A stretch of 40,141 bases of DNA from Pirellulales bacterium (GTDB taxonomy: Bacteria; Planctomycetota; Planctomycetia; Pirellulales; Lacipirellulaceae). Location of the stretch: positions 1-40,141 of the forward strand of contig JANQOF010000039.1 of the NCBI GenBank assembly GCA_028279215.1, in the 5' to 3' direction. The notes under the pieces were generated by a model that saw nothing but the letters and a program-made list of their open reading frames with translations, searched no databases and was not told the DNA's origin. Position 1 is the stretch's first letter; each line of letters starts with the position of its first letter. Shown one piece after another: positions 34,905 to 40,141 of this stretch. Made by a program: the position numbers and the translations under genes.

Positions 34905-37900
34905 CTAAGAAACCCGCCAAGTAGAGCGAGCGACAGTATTGAAGAGTGCAATTGCCAAGAGCAACCCAACGCAACCATCCGGCTCCGGCACTGCCATCGC
35001 AAGCTGACTAACAGCTGCCAGCTCTGTCTGCCCAAAGTTCGTCTTCCAGACCGTGTAATCCAAGTTGTCGACCACGGCGTCGCCATTGCCATCGGCAGCG
35101 AGACCGGTGCCCATCTGGCCAAGCGTGTCTCGCCACACGGTGTAGTCGGCGACGTTCACGGTGCCGTCGTAGTTGTAGTCGCCGGCGAGCCCGACGACCG
35201 CCAGGCTCACGTCGTTGGCACCGTAACTGATATCGAACAACAGCCCGCCGCTCAGTTGAGGTAGAGCCTCCGTGGCAAACACACCTGATACGCCGCCGGT
35301 TGCGGTGAGGAGCGTGAAGGCATCGCCGACGGCGGGCGAGTACCCCTCGAGCAGTTGCACCACAATCTCGCCGCCCAGTTCGGCCTCGCCTGTGCCGATC
35401 AAATGGTCGATGCGATCATAGTCGCCATCGCCCAGGCCGCCGATCTCCATCTCCAGCACGCCTTGATAGCTAACGCTGCCGCGAACCACCGTAGCGGGCG
35501 AAAAACCAGGCGCGTCGGTGCCAGTGACTACGCAGTTGTCGCACGTGCCAACACCCTTCACGTAGCCTGTGAGGGTAATGGGATCGTCCATCGAGTCGCC
35601 CACAATACTTCCGTTGTTGATCGTCGGCCGCGTGGGGTCGTCGGCAGTTCTGAGGATACCGTTGCCAGTGATGTTGCCGCCAAAGTCGAGCGTGATCCCA
35701 TTGGCGGCGATGATCTGGCCGGGCGCGTCGGGGCCGTCGCCGAGTGTGACTAGGGCGCCGGAATCGAACACCACCTGGTCCGCATCGCCTAGCGTGACGA
35801 CGTTCGTGTGCACGTGGAGTTCGCCGCCGATGAACACGCCGTTGACCGCGGTGGCATCGCCCAGCTCCGTGTTTCCACCGGCGATGTTGATAACCGATCC
35901 GGTCGCCGCTTGCAAAGGACCGGAGACATCGAGCACGCCCAACTGATAGTCCACAACGCCGCCTGGCGAAATCGTGAGCCGGGACAGGTGGGCTTGGCCG
36001 AACACTGTCAGCGAGGCGCCCGGGGTGACCACCGTGCTTCCCGCCATGTGGAGAATGCGGTTGGTGTTGATGTTTGACGCATTCAGATCGAGTGTGCCGA
36101 GGTAGAGGCCGTCGGGGTTGGCGAGAAGCGTGGCACTCGGGTCATTGAGATGGAGCGTCCCAGCGGAGAAGACAAAAGTGCCGCCCTGGTCGATCACCGG
36201 GCCGTTGAGCGTCGCAGTTCCAAGATTCACCCTGAAGGTGCCGGTGTCGCGGAGCCAGAGGGGGCCATCGATCTGAACGTGGCCGCCGGCGTTCGCCCGG
36301 ATTTCGCCCTCGCCCTCTGGCCCGGGCGGGGCGGTTATCAAATTGCCGAGTCTCACTTCGCCGGTGTTGTGCCAGTCTGCTCCTGCTCGCACGATCGCAC
36401 TGGTGCCCAACACTCCGGTTCCGATGAAAGCGGTTTGGCTAGTCAGCATTGCTGAGTTGTCCAGTTCGAGGTCGGCGTCCGCAGTGAGTTCCAACGTGTC
36501 GGTAATATTCCAAACGCCGCTAGTGTCGATCAGTACTTGTCCACTACCAATCAGTGCGCTGGCGGTGTCGACGGTCGCGCTGGTGTTCACATTGAGCGTC
36601 GCGCCGCCGCTAACCGACAACACTCCGTCGTTGTCCCAATCGGACGACCCAGTTATGTCGAAAACCCTGTTCGATAACTCGGCCTCGTCGGTTAGCAAGG
36701 TCGCTTGATCGGAAACGTCGAAATTGCCGTATTGTCCCGTCAGGGTTCCCTGCACATCCCACATCGTGTTGTTTCCGGTGATCTCGAGAAAGGCCGACCA
36801 TGGGCTAAAAACGGTCAATGAGCCAATGTCGACGTTGCCGCTGGAGACCTGGGCTCCCGCCTCGACACGCATGTCGGCGAACCGATTGGAGCCGCCGACT
36901 TGGACGTTGCCGGCGATATCGAACGTGGCGCCAGCGCCTAGGGTCAACACGGCTGGCGGATTGAAGAGGCCCGGTGACTCAGGGGCGCCTTCAAAGAAGA
37001 AGTCGCCGTTTGGTTCGAGCGCCGGCACGAACCCGCCCCCCTCGACCTTGATGTCTCCCGAGAAGGAAGTGATTTCGCCGTCGGAGTAGTCGAGGCCGCT
37101 ACTAGCGTTCAGCGTACCGGCCACCGTGAGTTTGGCGCCCTCAGTGAAGGAGAGTGGGCCATTGGCGTTGAAAGTTCCCGCAGCACCTACCGTGAGCCTT
37201 CCGCCGGTACCGCGAAAGCGAACATTGCCCGTCCCTGAATGGAATACACCATTGGAGCCAATGGTGACATCCGCGGTGAGGTTCGGATTGTTCGCGACGC
37301 CGACCAGCAAACCAACAGCACCGGTCTGCGTCACCGTGGAGTCCTGGCCGCTCACCGTCAGCGATGCGGACTGACTTGCTGTGGTGGAGGTCGACTGACC
37401 GATGGCAATGCCGGCGGTGTCGATTTGTGCGGCGGTTTGGACCGAGAGGTGGCCCTCGGTGCCCGCGGTGCTGGTGAAGTTGATTAGCGTCAGGTCCTTG
37501 CCAAACGATCCGGTGGCGCCGTTTGCAAAAGTAAGGGTCGCCGAAGCGCCGTTCGCACCCAATACGCCAACACCGGTCATGTCGAGCGAATCCCCGGCGC
37601 CGTCAACGAGAACTACGTTGTTTCCGCCGCTTGTGCCCAGAAACAGATCCTCCCCGGCAAGGCTGCTGCCGTAGTCGACGGTTAGTGTCGAGCCGAAGTC
37701 GACCCGCAGATCGCTGGCCAAGTTGAGGTCGACCGGTAACCCAGGCTCACCCAAACGGAGTGTAGCCTCGGAAATCGCATTCGTTGCGAACAGCGCGCTG
37801 ACGTTGTACTGAGCCGTCCCGGCAGCGAGACTGCGGAAGGTGTAGTCGCCCTTTTCGACAATGAGTTGGTCCGACTCGACCGCGGTCGCGGGATCGATCG

Positions 37901-38108
37901 TGACCGTGTGGATCCCGGCGTCGCCGAAACGAGCGTCGTCACCCGCGCCGGGCGGCCCACCCGCAGGCGACCAATTGGCCGCGTCTTCAAACGCGGCAAC
38001 ACCGCCGGGACCGATCCAGTCGAACGTGGTCGATTTTCCGTCGGCTGCAATCAACAGCACGAGGGCTGTGGTCACAAGAAAACAATAGATTCGCGCACGG
38101 ACAAGCAT
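34905..38108 (-). CDS. Large secreted beta-solenoid protein with EF-hand/dockerin-like repeat and PEP-CTERM
   Basis: A 1067-residue exported protein. A signal peptide (MLVRARIYCFLVTTALVLLI) is followed by about 900 residues of Gly/Ala/Thr/Asn-rich short beta repeats (GATFDIAGNVQVGG, GGATLNVNTSATVDTASAL, LTVFGQAHLS), resembling autotransporter-type passenger repeats. Near residues 990-1040 are two Ca-binding-type loops: GDYNYDGTVNVADYTVWRD and ADGNGDAVVDNLDYTVWKT, the planctomycete EF-hand/dockerin-like pair. The C-terminus ends with a PEP-type signal (VPEPDGC, hydrophobic LLLAIALFN, then R-S-T-W-R-V-S). The ATG at 38108 has GGAGG upstream at good spacing, which decides it over a longer frame from 38147. 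It is likely a cell-surface or extracellular protein. No enzyme motif is seen. Confidence 0.85.
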   Translation of the reverse strand: MLVRARIYCFLVTTALVLLIAADGKSTTFDWIGPGGVAAFEDAANWSPAGGPPGAGDDARFGDAGIHTVTIDPATAVESDQLIVEKGDYTFRSLAAGTAQYNVSALFATNAISEATLRLGEPGLPVDLNLASDLRVDFGSTLTVDYGSSLAGEDLFLGTSGGNNVVLVDGAGDSLDMTGVGVLGANGASATLTFANGATGSFGKDLTLINFTSTAGTEGHLSVQTAAQIDTAGIAIGQSTSTTASQSASLTVSGQDSTVTQTGAVGLLVGVANNPNLTADVTIGSNGVFHSGTGNVRFRGTGGRLTVGAAGTFNANGPLSFTEGAKLTVAGTLNASSGLDYSDGEITSFSGDIKVEGGGFVPALEPNGDFFFEGAPESPGLFNPPAVLTLGAGATFDIAGNVQVGGSNRFADMRVEAGAQVSSGNVDIGSLTVFSPWSAFLEITGNNTMWDVQGTLTGQYGNFDVSDQATLLTDEAELSNRVFDITGSSDWDNDGVLSVSGGATLNVNTSATVDTASALIGSGQVLIDTSGVWNITDTLELTADADLELDNSAMLTSQTAFIGTGVLGTSAIVRAGADWHNTGEVRLGNLITAPPGPEGEGEIRANAGGHVQIDGPLWLRDTGTFRVNLGTATLNGPVIDQGGTFVFSAGTLHLNDPSATLLANPDGLYLGTLDLNASNINTNRILHMAGSTVVTPGASLTVFGQAHLSRLTISPGGVVDYQLGVLDVSGPLQAATGSVINIAGGNTELGDATAVNGVFIGGELHVHTNVVTLGDADQVVFDSGALVTLGDGPDAPGQIIAANGITLDFGGNITGNGILRTADDPTRPTINNGSIVGDSMDDPITLTGYVKGVGTCDNCVVTGTDAPGFSPATVVRGSVSYQGVLEMEIGGLGDGDYDRIDHLIGTGEAELGGEIVVQLLEGYSPAVGDAFTLLTATGGVSGVFATEALPQLSGGLLFDISYGANDVSLAVVGLAGDYNYDGTVNVADYTVWRDTLGQMGTGLAADGNGDAVVDNLDYTVWKTNFGQTELAAVSQLAMAVPEPDGCVGLLLAIALFNTVARSTWRVS

Positions 38109-38245
38109 CGCAACCTCCGGACTCGATCGAGCGGACAAGGGGAGCAAGCACTTGCCGCTAGTATAACTGCCGGACGAGGCGAACGTAGTTCACAGTTGGG
38201 GGAGTTGGCGGATTCGGCGGGAACTCGCCAAGGACCGTGCGAGAG

Positions 38246-38265
38246 CTACTTTCGCACTTGTAGAC
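38246..38265 (-). other. 20-bp segment resembling a part of 5S rRNA
   Basis: This segment matches 39413-39432, inside the 5S gene, at 18 of 20 positions and in the same orientation. The match covers the helix-loop region containing GTGCGAAAGTAG. It may be chance (the segment is a small hairpin, CTAC/GTAG) or a remnant of an rRNA copy. Confidence 0.3.
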
Positions 38266-38292
38266 GTGCTTCGCGAGCGGCCATGCAAGTTC

Positions 38293-39249
38293 CTATTTTG
38301 TCTTTATCCACACCAAGTATTCTGGGACTTCAATGCCTGTATATGTGGGCGCACGTTCGGCTCGGGAGAATGTGTAGCCCGATAGCAGGTCGGATGGGAG
38401 GTCTTCCGCGGTTCCTCGTATCCATAACTCCTGAAGGTCATCGAGTTCACGGAGGGCTTGTATTTCCTTTCGAGTGAGGCGCCGGGTGTCTATCGCGAGC
38501 TTCCGCACGCGGTATAAACAGGTACGAAAGAACTCCGGACTTCCCGCAAGTCGTCGCAGCCAGTCTGGCCCGATGTAGCTCCACTGTGTCCCAGCGTACG
38601 CTACCATTCCCTCGCCACCCAAAATGGCGCCTCGGTCGATAGCACCGGGTGATTCTGACAGCACTTCAATTGCGTCTAGGTTCGCGCGGGTTTCCAGGTT
38701 GTTCCATCGCCACCACGAGATAGCTCCTGCGATCACACCAATAATCACAAAGAGGTCGAAGAGCTTGAAACGCCCCAGACCTCCTCGCGTTCGTAGCCAA
38801 TACTCGCACACCACCGATGCTGCCGCGACTAGTGCAAGAGCTAAAAGAGCGTCGGCGAGAAGTGCAAAGGCGGTCCACTTGCTAGCGTCACTGTGCCCTG
38901 GCCAAGCGTCGGGAACCGACCACCAAACGACGATGCCCGCTTCACCAACCGTAAGTAACGGCTTGTCCCCAACACTCGCCTGCGTCCAGCCTTCTCCGCT
39001 AGAGCCCACAGAACGGCGCGCGTAAGTCCATGGCCAGCCATGTTCATACTCGGTCACCGAAAGCGGTCCATGTACCTGTGCGGGATCTTGCGGCATCATC
39101 CCCGCAGAACCCCCCAAGGCGACCGGCTGGGCCTTGAGCAGAGTCGGTTCAACCCAAGTGCCCGGTACAACAATGAGCACAACCACAAGCAGCACCAACC
39201 CACCGACGAGCCAGCTGCACCAATGTAGCCGTATGCGTGGAACGCTCAT
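38293..39249 (-). CDS. Membrane protein of unknown function
   Basis: The chain starts MSVPRIRLHWCSWLVGGLVL and has a first transmembrane segment at about residues 12-30, then a periplasmic-like stretch, then two more hydrophobic segments (FALLADALLALALVAAASVV and LFDLFVIIGVIAGAISWWRW). A C-terminal region of about 100 residues resembles leucine-rich-repeat style sequence (LTRKEIQALRELDDLQELWI). The type is common among planctomycete hypotheticals. An ATG at 39288 and a TTG at 39333 are also in frame. I chose 39249 because a TAGAAT -10-like hexamer on the minus strand just upstream of 39288 would start transcription near there. It is downstream of the 5S gene in the same direction but separated by a strong terminator. 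Confidence 0.6.
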   Translation of the reverse strand: MSVPRIRLHWCSWLVGGLVLLVVVLIVVPGTWVEPTLLKAQPVALGGSAGMMPQDPAQVHGPLSVTEYEHGWPWTYARRSVGSSGEGWTQASVGDKPLLTVGEAGIVVWWSVPDAWPGHSDASKWTAFALLADALLALALVAAASVVCEYWLRTRGGLGRFKLFDLFVIIGVIAGAISWWRWNNLETRANLDAIEVLSESPGAIDRGAILGGEGMVAYAGTQWSYIGPDWLRRLAGSPEFFRTCLYRVRKLAIDTRRLTRKEIQALRELDDLQELWIRGTAEDLPSDLLSGYTFSRAERAPTYTGIEVPEYLVWIKTK

Positions 39250-39331
39250 TGTAGGAGCACCCGCAGTAAGGTGATCGGAGCGTGACATCGCCTGTATTCT
39301 ACCATCTACTATTGAGCAGGCGCAATCAGAC

Positions 39332-39371
39332 AAAAAACCCCGCCGGGTCCGAAGACCCTAGCGGGGTTTTT
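39332..39371 (-). terminator. Strong intrinsic terminator of the rRNA operon
   Basis: On the minus strand AAAAACCCCGC and GCGGGGTTTTTT flank an inner GGGTC-TTCG-GACCC stem with one bulged A. The TTCG tetraloop and terminal T-run are typical of an efficient terminator. Since the plus strand also ends in T's after the stem, it may work in both directions. It lies 30 bp beyond the 5S gene end. Confidence 0.9.
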
Positions 39372-39401
39372 CTGCATCTTCCCCAAGAGGGAAGAAAAAA
39401 A

Positions 39402-39509
39402 CCTGGCGATACCTACTTTCGCACTGGTAGGCACTATCATCGGCACCGAAAGCTTGACTACTGTGTTCGGAATGGGAACAGGTATTTCCTTTCGGCTATG
39501 GTCGCCAGA
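39402..39509 (-). rRNA. rrf: 5S ribosomal RNA
   Basis: The minus strand contains the 5S core CCCATTCCGAACACAGTAGT (loop B/helix III) and CTGGCGACCATAGC at the start, pairing with the end GTATCGCCAGG to form the terminal stem. The length, about 108 nt, is within the bacterial range. Ends are set by the terminal stem and could be off by a few bases. It lies about 220 bp after the 23S rRNA end in the same direction, followed by a strong terminator. Confidence 0.93.
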
Positions 39510-39512
39510 AAT

Positions 39513-39543
39513 CGACAGGTGGGCGGCGAAGCCACACCTGCCG
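39513..39543 (-). other. Strong hairpin between 23S and 5S rRNA, next to 5S
   Basis: On the minus strand CGGCAGGTG pairs with CACCTGTCG (9 bp, one G-U), with an inner TTCG-containing loop. It lies directly before the 5S start and may be an RNase processing site. Confidence 0.45.
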
Positions 39544-39557
39544 TTTTGACTTGGTGA

Positions 39558-39579
39558 TGGTGTTCCTTGCGGAACACCA
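39558..39579. other. Second perfect hairpin in the 23S-5S spacer
   Basis: TGGTGTTCC and GGAACACCA are perfect 9-bp inverted repeats around a TTGC loop. Along with the first hairpin it may structure the rRNA precursor. The rest of the spacer (39590-39650) is rich in GAAAGTGG words. Confidence 0.45.
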
Positions 39580-39729
39580 AAGCAAGAGTGGATGGTGAAA
39601 GGGGAAAGTGGAATGCGGAAAGTGGAAATCACCACTTACCATCTACCACTCACCAACTTCACCCTCTTTGGCCTTAACTTGTTTTCGCTTGCTGTTTCTT
39701 TCGAAACGGCGCAAGAGCGAAAGATTAAT

Positions 39730-40141
<412 letters not shown>

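Overview
The window looks like chromosome of a planctomycete, most likely order Pirellulales. The evidence is PEP-CTERM-type sorting signals (13955-14890 and 34905-38108), a planctomycete-style EF-hand/dockerin-like repeat in the second of these proteins, twin-arginine secreted sugar-isomerase-like proteins, amino-acid biosynthesis genes scattered singly instead of in operons, and a 23S-5S rRNA end at the right edge. I saw no prophage, CRISPR array, transposase or tRNA gene.

Layout. 1-6.2 kb: a truncated Tat-exported sugar isomerase-like gene, threonine aldolase, hisD, an MJ1255-type glycosyltransferase and a secreted HExxH peptidase. 6.2-9.4 kb: four minus-strand genes (Tat isomerase-like protein, hotdog thioesterase, GNAT acetyltransferase, membrane-anchored polysaccharide deacetylase). 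9.6-11.7 kb: a compact mtnB-mtnD-mtnC methionine-salvage operon behind a good sigma70-like promoter. 11.7-13.9 kb: uvrB. 13.9-16.8 kb: a PEP-CTERM protein, folA and avtA. 16.8-19.7 kb: a luxR-gdpD pair and hisC, bracketed by two inverted copies of a MITE-like palindromic element whose termini supply the stop codons of gdpD and hisC. 19.9-21.1 kb: an outer-membrane beta-barrel candidate, followed by about 850 bp of non-coding, hairpin-rich DNA. 22-26.1 kb: yqgE and trpE on the minus strand, then mcsA-mcsB (protein-arginine phosphorylation) behind a near-consensus promoter. 26.3-26.9 kb: a small secreted CAP-like protein.

26.9-31.7 kb is the most interesting block: a phosphonatase-like HAD hydrolase, an FAD-dependent amine oxidoreductase, an MFS-type DUF5690 transporter and a divergent zinc alcohol dehydrogenase. 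These match the enzyme families predicted to form an aminophosphonate catabolic route that does not use the PhnW transaminase. The divergent intergenic region carries repeated GTTGTT/CAACAA boxes that could be an operator. 31.7-33.6 kb: an unusual P-loop NTPase fused to a long pentapeptide-repeat beta-helix. 33.8-34.6 kb: a fluoride channel (crcB/fluC) translationally coupled to a DUF190 gene. 34.9-38.1 kb: a large secreted beta-solenoid protein with EF-hand/dockerin-like repeat and PEP-CTERM tail. 38.3-39.2 kb: a membrane protein of unknown function. 39.3-40.1 kb: rRNA terminator, 5S and the 3' end of 23S rRNA, all on the minus strand.

All family names come from reading motifs by eye. No database or structure search was run.
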